From Pseudogymnoascus destructans (lineage: Eukaryota; Ascomycota; Leotiomycetes; Thelebolales; Thelebolaceae), in assembly GCF_001641265.1 (NCBI RefSeq), contig NW_020167521.1, positions 1,054,001 through 1,118,000 on the forward strand: a stretch of 64,000 nucleotides of DNA, given 5' to 3'. A program made the position numbers and the translations under genes. Positions 1-11,692 of the stretch are shown here, piece after piece (positions within the stretch are counted from its first letter, which is position 1; each line of letters starts with the position of its first letter). Below the pieces are notes generated by a model, which did no database searches, was not told where the DNA came from, and saw only the letters and a program-made list of their open reading frames with translations.

Positions 1-1488
1 AACAAACTGCCGCAACGAGTCTTCCATGTGAACAAGCTTCTCAGCATGACCCGAGGTCAGCTTAGAAACCGGAATTCCAGTGGTACGCGATACGACCGCA
101 GCGATATCGTCCGCTGAGACTGCGTCGTGGATGAGGTTGCTTTCCGAACCGGCATCCAATCCAGTCTCGCCATCTGCTGGCAACTGCTGCTCCAACCCTG
201 GGATAATAGAATATCGAAGCTCTCCTGCACGGCCATAGTTGTTGAGGCGTTGTGCTTGTTCAAGCTCTATCCTCGCTTCCTCAAGCTCAGCCTTCAGCTT
301 TTTGATAGCCTCTAACCCCCCACGTTCTTTCTCCCATTTGTCATTCAGAGCGCCCACTTCTTCCTGTGCAGCTTCCAAATCTGCTTCCAGCTTCTCTCTC
401 CTCTCTCTGCTGGCAACATCCCTTTCTTTTCGGAGACTCTCCAGCTCGATCTGGATCGTCATAATACGCTGATCCAAGCGTAAAATATCCTCCGGCTTGC
501 TCTCCTGCTGCAATCGAAGAGCGCTAGCTGCTTCATCCATGAGATCAATTGCCGAGTCTGGGAGAAACCTCTCTGTGATATAGCGATTTGCCAGCGAAGC
601 AGCTGCAACAAGCGCGCCGTCCAATATGCGCACTCCATGGTGGATCTCGTAACGCTCTTTAATACCGCGCAAGATGCTAATCGTATCTTGGATATTTGGC
701 TCATTCACCATTATCGGTTGGAATCTCCGCGCGAGTGCGACATCCTTCTCAATAAGTCGGTACTCATTAATCGTCGTCGCACCACAGCACTGAAGCTCGC
801 CACGAGACAGTGCCGGTTTAAGCAGATTCGACGCATCGATGCTACCCTCCGCCTTCCCAAGTCCAAGCAGTATATGCAACTCATCCACAAACAATATGAC
901 CTTCCCCTCCGCCTCCTCCACCTCTTTCAGCACCTTCTTCAACCTCTCCTCAAAATCCCCTCTAAACTTCGCCCCCGCAATCAACTGTCCCAAATCCAGC
1001 GAGACAACCCTCTTCTCCCTCATCGACTCCGGCACATCCCCCCTCACAATCCGCTGGGCCAGCCCCTCTAGTATCGCCGTCTTTCCCGTGCCCGCTTTGC
1101 CGATTAGGACGGGGTTATTCTTCGTTCTGCGCGATAGGACTTGGATGGTGCGTTGGATCTCGGAGTCTCTGCCGATGACGGGGTCGAGTTTGCCGTCTTT
1201 GGCTTTTTGGGTAAGGTCGACGCCGTATTCCTCCAGCGCGGACTTTTCCTCCCCGCCACTCATGTCCATGCGGTGTGTGCCCCCTGGAGGGTGTGGCTTG
1301 CGGGGCCCATTGGCATAGTGTCGAAGGGATACCACGGGAGACAGTTTCGGTATGAGTCGTAGATTCGTACGAATAGTAGGTAATAAATATGATCGAGGAG
1401 TTATAGCAGAGCTTCGTGATGTAACAGTTGATAGCCTCGCAGAGGCGCAAATGCGCCTTGCTGGCGCGTTCATCCTTGAGGATAGCAT
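1..1488 (-). CDS. HSP78: Mitochondrial Hsp78 (ClpB-type AAA+ disaggregase), 5' part; runs off the window
   Basis: An uninterrupted minus-strand frame of 496 codons runs from the ATG at 1486-1488 to the window edge. There is no stop, so the 3' part lies outside. The first 55 or so residues are rich in Arg, Ser and Ala with almost no acids (MNAPARRICASARLS after the first few), a typical mitochondrial presequence. NBD1 follows directly: GKAGTGKT Walker A near residue 133, VILFVDELH Walker B near 199, then a long charged coiled coil (about 340-420, the ClpB middle domain), then VSRTTGIPVSKL at the entry to NBD2. The absence of a ClpN domain between presequence and NBD1 is the mark of Hsp78 rather than cytosolic Hsp104. 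The family resolubilises and refolds matrix proteins together with mitochondrial Hsp70. A second in-frame ATG at 1473 is possible. A strong heat-shock element lies about 100 bp upstream. Confidence 0.93.
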   Translation of the reverse strand, partial: MLSSRMNAPARRICASARLSTVTSRSSAITPRSYLLPTIRTNLRLIPKLSPVVSLRHYANGPRKPHPPGGTHRMDMSGGEEKSALEEYGVDLTQKAKDGKLDPVIGRDSEIQRTIQVLSRRTKNNPVLIGKAGTGKTAILEGLAQRIVRGDVPESMREKRVVSLDLGQLIAGAKFRGDFEERLKKVLKEVEEAEGKVILFVDELHILLGLGKAEGSIDASNLLKPALSRGELQCCGATTINEYRLIEKDVALARRFQPIMVNEPNIQDTISILRGIKERYEIHHGVRILDGALVAAASLANRYITERFLPDSAIDLMDEAASALRLQQESKPEDILRLDQRIMTIQIELESLRKERDVASRERREKLEADLEAAQEEVGALNDKWEKERGGLEAIKKLKAELEEARIELEQAQRLNNYGRAGELRYSIIPGLEQQLPADGETGLDAGSESNLIHDAVSADDIAAVVSRTTGIPVSKLTSGHAEKLVHMEDSLRQFV

Positions 1489-2388
1489 TGCTGTAATGTG
1501 CAGTTATTCATAGACTTCGAAACATAAAGGGCATAATGAGATTTAAGACTTAAGTATTGCAATTATATGCAATGTTGATTGAAGCTTTGTGGAAATTTCT
1601 AGAACTTTCAAGAAACGTCATGACGTCCGGAATTGCCAAGACAACGCTGAAGGGCCGAAACCACCATCCCAGCCTCGTCATACCGCACAACATCATAATA
1701 CTTTGAAGGAGCATCTCTTTAAGGCTTGGTTTATAAAAATTAGCTCATTGAAGTCTATAATATCGTAATTATAACCTTGGATAGGTTTGAAGATTTAGCT
1801 TTGTTTAAAGTTGCTGTCTTGGCGACTTGGTACTGCTCCTCAGTTCGAGATTAGCTGCAACAAGGGACTTGATGGACTCCATCTTGCAGTCAGTCTCAAC
1901 CCCAATGCCTCTGGTCCTGCGCTCGAGGTCGTCTGTACTGGCAATCTGCGCCGAACGATCACTGGGTTAGTAGAGACTGGCATCTAGGCTATAATTATCG
2001 TACGTGTTGTTGTGGCGTGTTAAATTTGCCCTGTATTCATTATTCCGGCTGGCCATGCATACACCATATCACTTTATTCATAAAGCCATTTATCAGATAA
2101 CCAAATATTTAATATCCTAGTTATGGAATTACTCTGTCAAGTTCATCTCTACATTCTACTTGACCGTGGTTGAAGAGCCAGCCAAGCAAACGCCATACGC
2201 TACAAAACGAAACACCCTCCATCCCATTCCCTTATCCTTTGTTGAAATATAACCTTTCCGGAAAACCCTTTGTTGTGAAGATGCCGTTGAAGGACAAATG
2301 CTCCTAGTTCCCCAGATTCATGCTATCATAACTCGTGTTGAAAAATGCTCCTGCCCATGATTGATTAAGACTCCAAAAGGAAAACTGT
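1489..2388. other. Intergenic: HSP78 promoter and SAHH 3' flank
   Basis: This holds the heat-shock element and an AT-rich stretch at 1680-2150. No supportable ORF or RNA was seen. The 3' untranslated region of the SAHH gene should occupy the right part. Confidence 0.7.
1592..1614 (-). promoter_or_regulatory. Five-unit heat-shock element
   Basis: Five perfect alternating pentamer cores (GAA, TTC, GAA, TTC, GAA), each separated by exactly two bases, start at 1592, 1597, 1602, 1607 and 1612. This is the canonical binding array for trimeric Hsf1. It sits 104 bp upstream of the HSP78 start codon. A TGACGTC CRE-like heptamer begins at 1621. Confidence 0.85.
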
Positions 2389-3916
2389 CTAGTAACGGTA
2401 CATGTCTGGCTTGTATGGGCCCTCGATGGCGAGGCCGAGGTACTCAGCCTGAACAGGGGAGAGGGTGGAGAGCTCGGCGTTGACGTGTGCCAAGTGGAGC
2501 TGGGCGACCTGCTCGTCCAGGATCTTGGGAAGAACGTAGACGCCGACATCGAGCTTCTGGCTCTTGCCGAACTCGATGTACTTCTTGCCGAAAGCGGCAT
2601 CCTCGGACTTGTACAACATGATCTGGGCAAGGACCTGGTTGGTGAACGAGCACGACATGACGAACGAGGAGTGGCCGGTGGCACAGCCAAGGTTGACGAG
2701 GCGGCCCTCAGCGAGGAGGATGATGTGGCGGCCGTTCTTCATGAGGAAGCGGTCGACTTGGGGCTTGATGTTCTGGACGGACTCGGCGTTGGCCTTCAAC
2801 CACGCGACGTCAATCTCGATATCGAAGTGACCAATGTTGCAGACGATGGCATCGTTGGGCATGGCCTCGAAGTGCTCGCCAACAAGGATGTCACGGCAGC
2901 CGGTGGTGGTGACAAAGATTTGTCCCTGGGAGACAGCCTTCTCCATGGTGGTGACCTGGAAACCAGAGACAGCAGCCTGGAGGGCGTTGATGGGGTCAAC
3001 CTCAGTGACGATGACACGGGCACCCATGGAGTGGAGAGCCATGGCGCAACCCTTTCCGACATCACCGAAACCGGCGACAACGGCGACCTTTCCGGCGATC
3101 ATTACATCGGTGGCACGCTTGATACCATCGACGAGGGACTCACGGCAACCGTAAAGGTTGTCGAACTTGGACTTGGTAACGGAGTCGTTGACGTTGATGG
3201 ATGGGACCAACAGCTCGCCGTTCTTGAGCATCTTGTAAAGGTGGTGAACACCGGTGGTGGTCTCCTCAGAGACACCGTAGCAGCCCTTGAGCATCTCAGG
3301 GTACTTCTTGTGGACCAGCGAGGTCAAGCTAGTTGCGATTAGACTCGGATTCCAATGTACAAGAAAATGGTTAAACTTACTCTCCACCGTCATCGAGAAT
3401 CAGGTTGAGGCCCTTGTTGTCTTTGAAGGCAACCAATTGTTGCTCAAGGCACCACTGGTACTCCTCCTCGGTCTCACCCTTCCAGGCGAAGACTGGGACA
3501 CCAGCAGCGGCAATGGCAGCAGCGGCGTGGTCCTGGGTGGAGAAGATGTTGCAGGAAGACCAGGTAACCTCAGCACCGAGGAAGGTGAGGGTCTCGATGA
3601 GGACAGCAGTCTGGATGGTCATGTGGAGACATCCAGCAATGCGGGCACCTTGGGGACGAGTTAGCACTGGATATGTATTATGAGGCAGTAGATTCAATTA
3701 CCCTTGAGTGGCTGATCCTCAGCGTACTTGGCACGGGTGGCCATGAGACCGGGCATTTCATTCTGTTCAATATGGTCAGCTTCAAGTCCGATGATTATTT
3801 TATCTGTTTCAGCTAAGGGGTGGTGTAAATACCTCAGCGAGCTCGATCTCCTTGCGGCCGAAAGCCGCGAGGGACAGGTCAGCGACCTTGAACTTGGATG
3901 CTGGTGCTCCGCTCAT
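2389..3916 (-). CDS. SAH1: Adenosylhomocysteinase (S-adenosyl-L-homocysteine hydrolase)
   Basis: Four exons read 3833-3916, 3702-3762, 3381-3648 and 2389-3328, with introns of 70, 53 and 52 nt. The junctions keep frame and give 450 aa, the usual fungal length. It starts MSGAPASKFKVADLSL. The substrate domain carries HMTIQTAVLIETL, and the NAD domain carries GFGDVGKG. NIGHFD and the C-terminal PYKPDMYRY match the family, which usually ends KPDHYRY. The cytosolic enzyme reversibly splits S-adenosylhomocysteine to adenosine and homocysteine, using tightly bound NAD, and so relieves product inhibition of methyltransferases. The leader (3917 to about 4020) is a long pyrimidine-rich tract on the coding strand, typical of highly expressed fungal genes. 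Confidence 0.96.
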
Positions 3917-4872
3917 GATTGTGATGTGAAGTGTTTTGGGGGTATTTTGGATGGGAGGAAAATGAGGTGTTTGGGAGAGTAAGATGAATGAGAAGGTGAA
4001 GGCGGGGGGGAGGGAAGTGGGACAAGTTGGAAGGATCGTATATTCGCTAAAGATAACCCCACCAACCTTTCGGGTTTGGCGGCCTTTGTGGTGGTTGGCC
4101 CTGAACGAATTGTGCCCGTGGCGGTGAGAGGACGAAGGAGGGGCAAGTCTCCGACGTCCAGACAAAAAACTCTACCACAACGTGCAGAAGCGCCCAGGAA
4201 ACGTGCGATTGAAGCAATTATGAATAACAAGAATACTGATTTAGTATTTCTAGTTGTATAGTATAGATGTAGGACGACTACGATCGGGGAACTTGTGGTC
4301 TGAGATCTCTACACACGTTTTCCTTCCCAACGTAACCCTGCTGCCTTTACAAACTAGACGGGTTGCACCGAAGCTGCGACTTCCATTTGATTCACCACAT
4401 TAGAGTACACTGTAACAGTTTTGCTGCGGGGCATACTGTGCTGGAAACCTTGTGTGGCCTGTCTCGACTATATGATTGGCTCCCAGCCCGCATCGGGTTT
4501 CTAGGAAGGGCGCCAGAACTCCCCGAACAAGTGATATGACAAACCCCTCGCTCCCCACGCAGCGTATTCCGATGTTATCCTTGGCGAAAACAACAAAATA
4601 TGTGTGTTACTAGCGTGGTCGAAGAAGGTGCGGTTCCTAGATATTCCACTGCTACTCCGTACTTCACTTCGCAAGTCCCCGAAAAGGCAGCTGCTTAATA
4701 TAGTTTTGAATCTTCTTTTATGGCTGTAATAGGGCAAATACTATACACAGCTTGTTCTATGCCGTCGAACGCCATTGCCATGCAAATCCCCCAAACGAGC
4801 AGATCATTATCTCGCGTTCCCCGTTCCCCATCCATGCCCCCCTATCATCACACAAAACCCCCCTAAGTTAGC
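3917..4872. other. Intergenic: SAHH promoter
   Basis: On the minus strand the first 110 bases upstream of SAHH are strongly C/T-rich, which fits a strong promoter and leader. No coding frame with family support was found in 4030-4872. Short ORFs there have no coding character. Confidence 0.6.
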
Positions 4873-6154
4873 CTAGGATGACTCTCCAGGAAGCAGGGTA
4901 TCTTTAGAAAGGAACATCTTTGCGCTGATGGTGGCGGTGAAGTTGTCGACGGTGCGTCCGTACTGCTCGACCTGGCGAGCTAAGAGCATCGACTCGAGAC
5001 GAGATGGCTCGGTTGGCAGCTTGAAAAGGGTCTTCCAGTCGTCTTCCGGGAGCGGCGCCTGGCCAGCCGCAACTCGTCCAGCGTTCTCGGCCTTCCTCTT
5101 TGTTTGCCAAGCGGTGACCTTGGTTTGTTCACGGGCAAGTTGTCTTTGGTAGTATCTGAACAAGCAGTGTTAGCCAAGTAGTAAGACGGCGCGAATTTGG
5201 AACGTACTGGAAGTTGTTCAATTCGGTGTAGTGGCTCTCAACAGCGTCCAAAAGCAGGTCGCACGACTTTTCCAAGAATGGGTCAATCGACATATCAAGA
5301 GTGGTCTCGTATGCTGGATATAATGGGATCTCTGGGTTGAGACCCTTAATGTCTGCCAAGCTGGTGGGGAACTCAAGCTCAGCGGATGGGACTGCCGGTA
5401 GTTGATGTAGGAAAGAAGTCAAAAGGTGGGAGTTGTGGACGATAAGGGGGAGCTCAACAAGGATATCCTTGTAGGTCATCTTGGACTTCTGGAGGCTAAA
5501 ATAAAAAGGTTAGCATTTCGAAGCGACTTCCAGCTATGATATGCATGCGACGAACCTCTCGGTTGTGAACCTGGCAACACCTTCCTTATAGGCCGCCATA
5601 AACGTAGGCGAGAGTCTGAAAGCACGCAGGCTCAGTGCCCCCTGTGCGCTCCTCGACACATCGTGTACCAAGCATACAGTGCGCTCGTTAACCTCCTTCT
5701 GGTAGAAGTACTGGTTCTCGATCAGGTTCAAGTTAATGAAGCTGCCCATATTCGCGCTCGTGTACCACCCAACGTTGTTGGCGTCCACGTTGACCTCACG
5801 CAGGTACTTGATCATCTCGTTCTGGTAAACCACGTTGGCCTTGGCGCGCGGTGCCGCTGCCGCCGCATTCGACGCATTTAGGTGGTCGTTCTGGCTCTGG
5901 TGCGACGAGTCGGATTGGACGATATCTGTGGTAGGGAAGGGGAAGCTGTTGGTGACCTCGAGGGTGCTGTTCTTGTCCATGCCGACGATGGAGCCTGTTG
6001 CGGTCGTGGGGAACGCAGCTGCGCAGTGCTTGACGATCTTCATGACAACCTGTTTCCTGTCAGTCTTGAACTGGCCACCAAAGCCCTATCGGCATACCAA
6101 AGCCTCCACCTGCACCGCGTTGAGCGGAATCTCCTTCGAAATAGCGTCCGCCAT
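4873..6154 (-). CDS. Eukaryotic translation initiation factor 3 subunit H
   Basis: Four exons read 6098-6154, 5556-6049, 5208-5495 and 4873-5155, with introns of 48, 60 and 52 nt, giving 373 aa. The N-terminus (MADAISKEIPLNAVQVEAL, then VVMKIVKHC) opens an MPN domain over about residues 10-150. Next come TGSIVGMD, the conserved EVTNSFPFP block, and NVGWYTSANMGSF. The C-terminal helical part includes NNFQYYQRQLAREQTKVTAW. This is the eIF3h signature; the MPN domain lacks a full JAMM metal-binding motif, as expected for a scaffold subunit. It should act in the eIF3 complex on the 40S ribosome. The short first exon (19 codons) would be missed by ORF scanning. Confidence 0.94.
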
Positions 6155-6746
6155 ATTGAATATGTAAGGTTTCCCTGGTGTACGACGAGTTGATGAAGCT
6201 TGCGATGGCGATCGGCAAGAGGGTTGTCAAGGTGAGGTGGTCGTCGCAGATTGAATACTCGTCGGGGCGGGACACTTTTTGGACGTCGTTTCTCGTTTGT
6301 GGGATCGCAAACGCAAAGTCTTGGCGTCAAAATCGCGCTAGTACATTTAGCACCATCACCACAGATTTCCCGCTCTCTCATGTCTCCCAACTATAGGTAA
6401 GTCACGTTCTCACAACCCTGAAATATGTTCTTCTAAGGTGATTGATTAGGTTTGCACGTTTTCAGTTCAAAATATTTTCAAAATATTATCATTCCAGGCC
6501 AGTAACGGCGCCTATTGGCAGAGCCTTATACGATGGAAGTCGATTGTAACGCCCGCTATGATGAGCTCGCTTGAAAGCAAAAAGCACAAAACCTCCCAAA
6601 CCAATCTAGGTTGAAAGCAATGAAGAAACCAATATGTATCGCAACGGGTACAAGTCTATCTCATGTTTTGTCGTCTCATCATAACTTTCTTCCCCTTCAT
6701 TAACTTTTCCTTCGCGGCGTCAAATCGTTGGTGTAGCTTGCTGTCT
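6155..6746. other. Intergenic: eIF3h promoter and UPF0643 gene 3' flank
   Basis: Nothing coding is supported here. The stretch at 6440-6500 is AT-rich. Confidence 0.6.
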
Positions 6747-7477
6747 TCATTTGGCTGCTACCCATTTTTCAATAGCCCAGCTGTCAATGTTGTCCTTGAT
6801 GACAAGCGAGAGGCGCTCAATGTGCCACTCGGTGTAGCTGTGCCTTGCAGCACCCGCGGCGCGGCGGTGAGCTGGCCCAATTCCACCAAGAACGGCGTCC
6901 TCCTGCGTTCTCCAAACGCAAGTCGCGAGGTTTCTCCCAGTTACGTCGGGAGATCCAAACCAGTACCTAGGGAAATGTTAGAAACTTACACCGGAAATTT
7001 TCATGGGGGTATCACTTACTTCAAGAAACCACCACTCTGGATCGCCTCAATGTGGGCCGCCTTGTCGAGAGCGTCGAGGTTTGAATAGTCGGTTGTTGGC
7101 GGAACTTGGGACCTGAATGCAACGATATAGAAGGCTTGCTCGGTCCACGAATGCCCAATCGCTTTGGCACGCTCACGGAGGTCCTCGACAACTTCGGCCC
7201 AGTTGAAGGTTTCGATATATGGAGCAGTTGCGTAGTCTTCCCTCAGGGACTTCATTTTAATCAATGCGAACGCCAAAAGTTGTTCTTGGATGCCGACTGT
7301 GCTGAGATCAAGCAGATGAGCATGGTCGGTATATGGCGAGATGACCAGATGAGTTTCGTCCCCAAGCTTTGGCGGAGGCACTGGAGCCACCGGAAGAGCA
7401 ACTGGTGCTGTGATCTTGACGGTAATGGGCACCACCACGGGCTTCTCCACGAGAACTGGACCAATGTCGATCGCCAT
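6747..7477 (-). CDS. UPF0643 family protein
   Basis: Two exons, 7020-7477 and 6747-6966, with a 53-nt intron, give 225 aa. The ATG at 7475-7477 has a good context; a 12-codon in-frame extension to 7513 is open but less likely. The N-terminal 45 residues are Val/Pro-rich (PITVKITAPVALPVAPVPPP). The C-terminal half carries YWFGSPDVTGRNLATCVW, GGIGPAHRRAAGAAR and YTEWHIERLSLVI, which I recognise as the fungal UPF0643 pattern. Function is not established. It is possibly enzymatic, given the conserved His, Arg and Trp positions, but this is inference only. Confidence 0.8.
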
Positions 7478-8815
7478 TGTTACGGCGGGGATGCAAATGT
7501 GATTGTGAAGCACCTACCGCGTGACGAGGAGGCGGCTTTGTTCCCGAGCTTTAGAACGAGGGGCGATAGTTGGTGTGACGAAGCCAGAGACACTGAAAGT
7601 ATGTTCTTTGCCCAATTGACCGCGGCGTCGATGTGAGAAGGAGAGAACGAAGCGGGCAGGCAAAAAGAGAGAATGAATGGACTCAAAAACTACCTGGATT
7701 TTGACTTTACTATATAAAACAGAGGGCAAAAAAGAAAATGCGCAAGGCGGGCAGTCTAATAAATACCACAATTACTGTTAGTAAGTAGTGGCAACCGAGA
7801 CAATCTAGCTCGACATCTTAAAGCCCGATGGTGCAAGACGGCCTCGGGTTGCCAGGCACACACTGTGGGACCCTGCCGGTCCTGAAGGCGGATAGAAAAA
7901 CGATTAATCTAGGGTGGTGGATTTTTGGTTTTGCTTGGCTCGTCATGACTCGACAATATTTTACTGGCCGAGCTTCTTTTGTTAGAAGCTAAAAGAATAA
8001 TCTCTTTTTCTTTGTAGAATATAGTACTGATTATCCGATAGCCATACACACATCAGATCCTGGCACGTTTGAAGCTAACAAGGACATCCACACCCACGGG
8101 TTTTTTCTGGCCAAACAGAGAACAAAGTTGCCCATGTCCCATGTCTCACGAAACGGCGTCCGGCATATCTGATTACTGTATATTACCAAAGCATCAATAA
8201 TAGTTAAGACGGGGCAATCGTCATCATAATTCGAGATTGATAGCCTCCAAAATGCCATTTAGTCCTAGCCCTGCCTGGGGTGTTGTAGCCAATATACATC
8301 GTGTCTGCAACGCACAGTCCACACCCACCGTCATTAGATTATCCCGGCTGATTCTCACCGCTCACATCAAACGCTCGCTCCCTCCTGCTGATCCTGTCTA
8401 ATTGACGGCTGGTGATATTACTCATATCACATTCAGCTGCCTGTACGAGACGGGGACCAACAAACATGCGTGCAAAATCTCAGTTTGGCCTGTGGTATAC
8501 TCTTCGTCCGCTACAGCCTTACCCATTCAAATATATCCATCTATAGATGCTCTCCACGTAGCTAGAGAGATGTAGGAATGCTAGCATATTTTCACAAACC
8601 CTCTAGTCGACTTTTGCTTACGCCGTTTCGAACCAGGGTGTGCGATACAACGTCTCATCATCCACATCTCCCCTCCACACTCCACACTCCACACTCCACA
8701 CTCCCCTCCACACTCCACACTCCCCTCCACACTCCACACTCCCCTCCACACTCCACACTCCCCTCCACACTCCACACTCCCCTCCTCCTCCAAGAATTCC
8801 CTCCCTATCACATCC
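7478..8815. other. Intergenic region with minisatellite
   Basis: A TATA-like TTTTATATAG lies on the minus strand near 7706-7716, upstream of the UPF0643 gene. Apart from the tandem repeat at 8670-8793 no gene is supported. A GGTTCGAA motif near 8630 does not sit in a tRNA fold. Confidence 0.6.
8670..8793. repeat. 19-bp C-rich minisatellite
   Basis: The unit CCCCTCCACACTCCACACT is repeated about five times head to tail. Each unit is built of shorter CTCCACA heptamers. It ends about 20 bp from the 3' end of the mitochondrial carrier gene, so it probably lies in its 3' untranslated region. Confidence 0.9.
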
Positions 8816-10001
8816 TCATACATCCGTCCCTACCCGCCGCTCCCCGAGCCACATCCGCATGCTCTCGTAGACCCCGAGATACAGCCCGCTTGCCAACGCA
8901 GACCAGGCGGATCGCAAGCTTGCTCCGCGGAAGAGGCCCTTGACACCGCTTTCGGAAAGCACTCGTCGTGCCACGTCAATATTCACGCCGCGGCTTGCTC
9001 GTGCAGGAGCGCTTCCCTTTCCAGGAGATACTGAGCCGGCTGGCTTCGTGCTGCTGTTATCGCTGCGCTTGTCCATTGCTGAGAGCATGACCCGTGTCTT
9101 CACGACGTCTAGTGGCGTTGTGATAAACGATGCGACTGAGCCAGCCGCACTTGCGCTGACCGCCGTGACGGCTGCTAATTCCGAGATTGACCCCGTTGCC
9201 TTGCCCTTCTTCTGCCTACTGGAATTGATAGTCCGTTTTAAGTGCTCGTACATGGGGAACTGCATTGCCGTGAATGGGAGGTTCCGAGCTGCTAGGGAGG
9301 TGTAGCCCCTGAGCAACTGAGTTGGCTTCTTAAAATGTTGCAGGACTTGGTAGGTTGGTGATTGCTTGAAGCTAGAGTGGTGGCTGCCAGCTGGCCGCCG
9401 TACCATCTGTGCATTTTGTTTAATGACCTCTGCCGGTGTGAGAATCAGACATGATGCAAGCTCAGCTACAGATGAGGCTACGGAGTGGACAATTGGTAGC
9501 GGAACTAATGGATGTTGCGACCCGCTCTGTGTTGGGTTGATTTTAATACAACCGCTCTTGACGGCTTCATATGTTGTGAAGAAGATTCCCGCTACCAACA
9601 ATCAATACAGAACAATAATTATATAAATGGACTCACATGAGGGTAAAGTAACGAGGATCACGCTCCCTACGCCCTGGTACAATCCCCTGAACAGAACCGC
9701 CTTATTCACGGCATTTTTGGCCGGGTCATAGTAGATCCTTTTGTAGTCTTTACTCTGGAATCGCGTCTTCAAAGTATCCAAAGGATACGCTAGCAGATCG
9801 ATAGTGAAAGCAGCGATCCCTCCAGCCTTTATGTAATTATCAGCAACAGACCTGACGTCAAAATAAGAGACGCGAAAGAAGCAAATATGCAAGCGCCGCC
9901 GTGGGGGTAGACCCGTGGGGGGTTTGACATTATGAAATTCTCAAGATCCGCTCGTCGCACCAAATTAGGTGGGTAGATGTCTGTGGTGGGGGTTTGAACA
10001 T
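8816..10001 (-). CDS. Mitochondrial carrier, PET8/SLC25A26-like (probable S-adenosylmethionine carrier)
   Basis: Exons 9637-9851 and 8816-9591 (45-nt intron) are firm. The first exon is tentative: 9961-10001, starting MFKPPPQTS, joined by a 109-nt GT-AG intron. The model is in frame and gives 343 aa. Three carrier repeats are visible with signatures YPLDTLKTR, TPAEVIKQ and TPLDVVKTR; the second, TPAEVIKQ, is characteristic of the fungal PET8 group. PET8 imports cytosolic SAM into the matrix in exchange for SAH. The first repeat is divergent, and an insert of about 35 residues rich in Ser, Lys and Pro precedes the last helix pair. It could be a PET8 paralogue with another substrate. Confidence 0.8.
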
Positions 10002-10503
10002 TTTAGAACAGAGCAACGAAATTCTCATAACGATGTAAGATCTGAAAATTGTAAATGGCCGCCTATACACTGGATAGGTCTTCCAAGGTGTTGCTATCTC
10101 GTCTGACATTCACTTGTCATCCGGTTTGAGAGCGATTTGTACGGAAGGGAGAAATGACAGCCACAGGACGAATATCCTTAGAAAGAACTCACAATGAGGA
10201 CCTCCACATTCGTATTATTCGACATATTTCACGCATCTTACAAAAGCATCCCCAACCTTGAAGCTCGACAGATTCCACATCCAAGGAATAGCTCACTTCG
10301 TCATCGAGGTCTCTTATCAGCCAAACCGCGCTTAGATAAAACCAGGTAAAAGGTACATACTGTATGTAGTACCAACATCACCGCCCAAACCAGACCTTCC
10401 AGACCACCTAACCGCCAACCCACGAACCCACGAAAACACCATACCAACACCATCCACCGTGGCGAACTTCATCTGGTCGAAGCTGCCTCCCTCCTCGCCC
10501 ACT
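10002..10503. other. Divergent promoter between the carrier and CID2 genes
   Basis: The two genes are transcribed away from each other across about 500 bp. No further gene is seen. Confidence 0.6.
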
Positions 10504-11192
10504 ATGGCAACGGAAGAGATGGTTTCCCAACCCCGCCATCCAGTACTAACTCCGCAATTCTGCTTCTCCATCGCCGCCCTGCGAGGTACGCCTCTCCCCA
10601 AGCCTGCACCCACCTCCCACCCCCTCGTCTAACACTCACAGATTTCATCCGCATCTCACGCTCCTCAATCGACGACTCCATAACCCAGAACCTCAACGCC
10701 CTCGCCACCCCCGCCGCCCGCGGCTTCGACGTAACCTCCACCTCCCACCGCACCCCCTCCGGCGCCTGCACGCTCGACCCCCGCGCCTGCACCTCTTTCA
10801 AGTCCGAGATTCTATTCCCAGCATGGCAGGCGCGGTCCGACGTGCTTCAGTACTGCGGGCATGTAGCGGTGTCGCCGGACCCGGATGATCCGGGGCTTGT
10901 GGCGAGGCAGCTTGAGGAGGAGAGGGGGAAGGCGAGGGTGATTGATGATAGGCTTGATCCTTATTCGTCGAGGTTCTTTCCGAGGGAGAGTAGGACGGAG
11001 GAGTTGGCGAGGGTCGTGAGGATGGAGAGTGGGGTGGAGAGGATTGTGAGGGCGAGGACTTGGGAGGTTGTGGAGGAGAGGTGTGAGGGGGGGAAGGGGA
11101 GGGGTTGGGAGGAGGCGTTGAGGGAGTGGGAGAGTGGGAAGAAGAGGGGGGGAGTGAGGGCGTGTAGGAGGGAAGGGGGGGGGGATGTGTAA
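10504..11192 (+). CDS. Caffeine-induced death protein 2 / MIX23 family protein
   Basis: Two exons, 10504-10585 and 10642-11192 (56-nt intron), give 210 aa starting MATEEMVSQPRHP. Conserved blocks are LTPQFCFSIAALRDFIRISR, a DPRACTSFKSEILFPAWQAR-type segment, RSDVLQYCGHVA and DDRLDPYSSRFFPRE. Family members are small helical proteins; the human and yeast relatives reside in the mitochondrial intermembrane space and influence protein import. Cysteines at about residues 24, 71, 80 and 100 could form disulfides, but I cannot confirm the register of the twin-cysteine motif. The last 35 residues are Gly/Arg-rich. Confidence 0.82.
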
Positions 11193-11692
11193 ACATATAA
11201 GAGATGCATGTGGAGGAGTTTGAACGCGCAATATTACCCCTCTGCGATTAGAGTGTACAACATAGATACAAGTACGTATGGAAAACAAAACTACGAGCAC
11301 ATTACGGATCAGAGTTAAGAATATGATTAGATGACACATGACGATCCTGCTCTAAAGTAAAATCCATTATCGAGTAAACTACCAACCACGTCTCATCCCT
11401 AATCTACCGACTGCTTTTATACCATAAAGACAACATCAAGCAGACTGAGAGAGGAGACCCAAAAGGCACGCAAAGAGAAAGGCTTCACGAAGGCGAAGCC
11501 AGAGCCATGCAGGAAAGCAAAGAGCCACAGAACTTCGCCATCGAACAAAATCCACCCTTGCGCCTCTCATAGGATTCAAACCGCTGAAGTGACAAAAGAC
11601 CAGGATAGGGATGTGTAAAAGCATTTGTCGTAGATGGATGATTGGCTGAGCTGTGATGAACGATTGAGGAGAGATGATATGTGTTACAAATC
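11193..11692. other. Convergent intergenic between CID2 and ARF1
   Basis: Only 3' flanks of two converging genes; no coding frame is supported. Confidence 0.6.

Noticed and set aside
2485..3342. 285-codon plus-strand ORF across SAHH
   Set aside because: It is an antisense shadow of a GC-biased coding exon; the minus strand encodes the complete SAHH with correct splice sites.
8580..8700. Possible tRNA on the minus strand (GGTTCGAA box)
   Set aside because: The T-arm stem does not pair and no A box or anticodon arm can be drawn.
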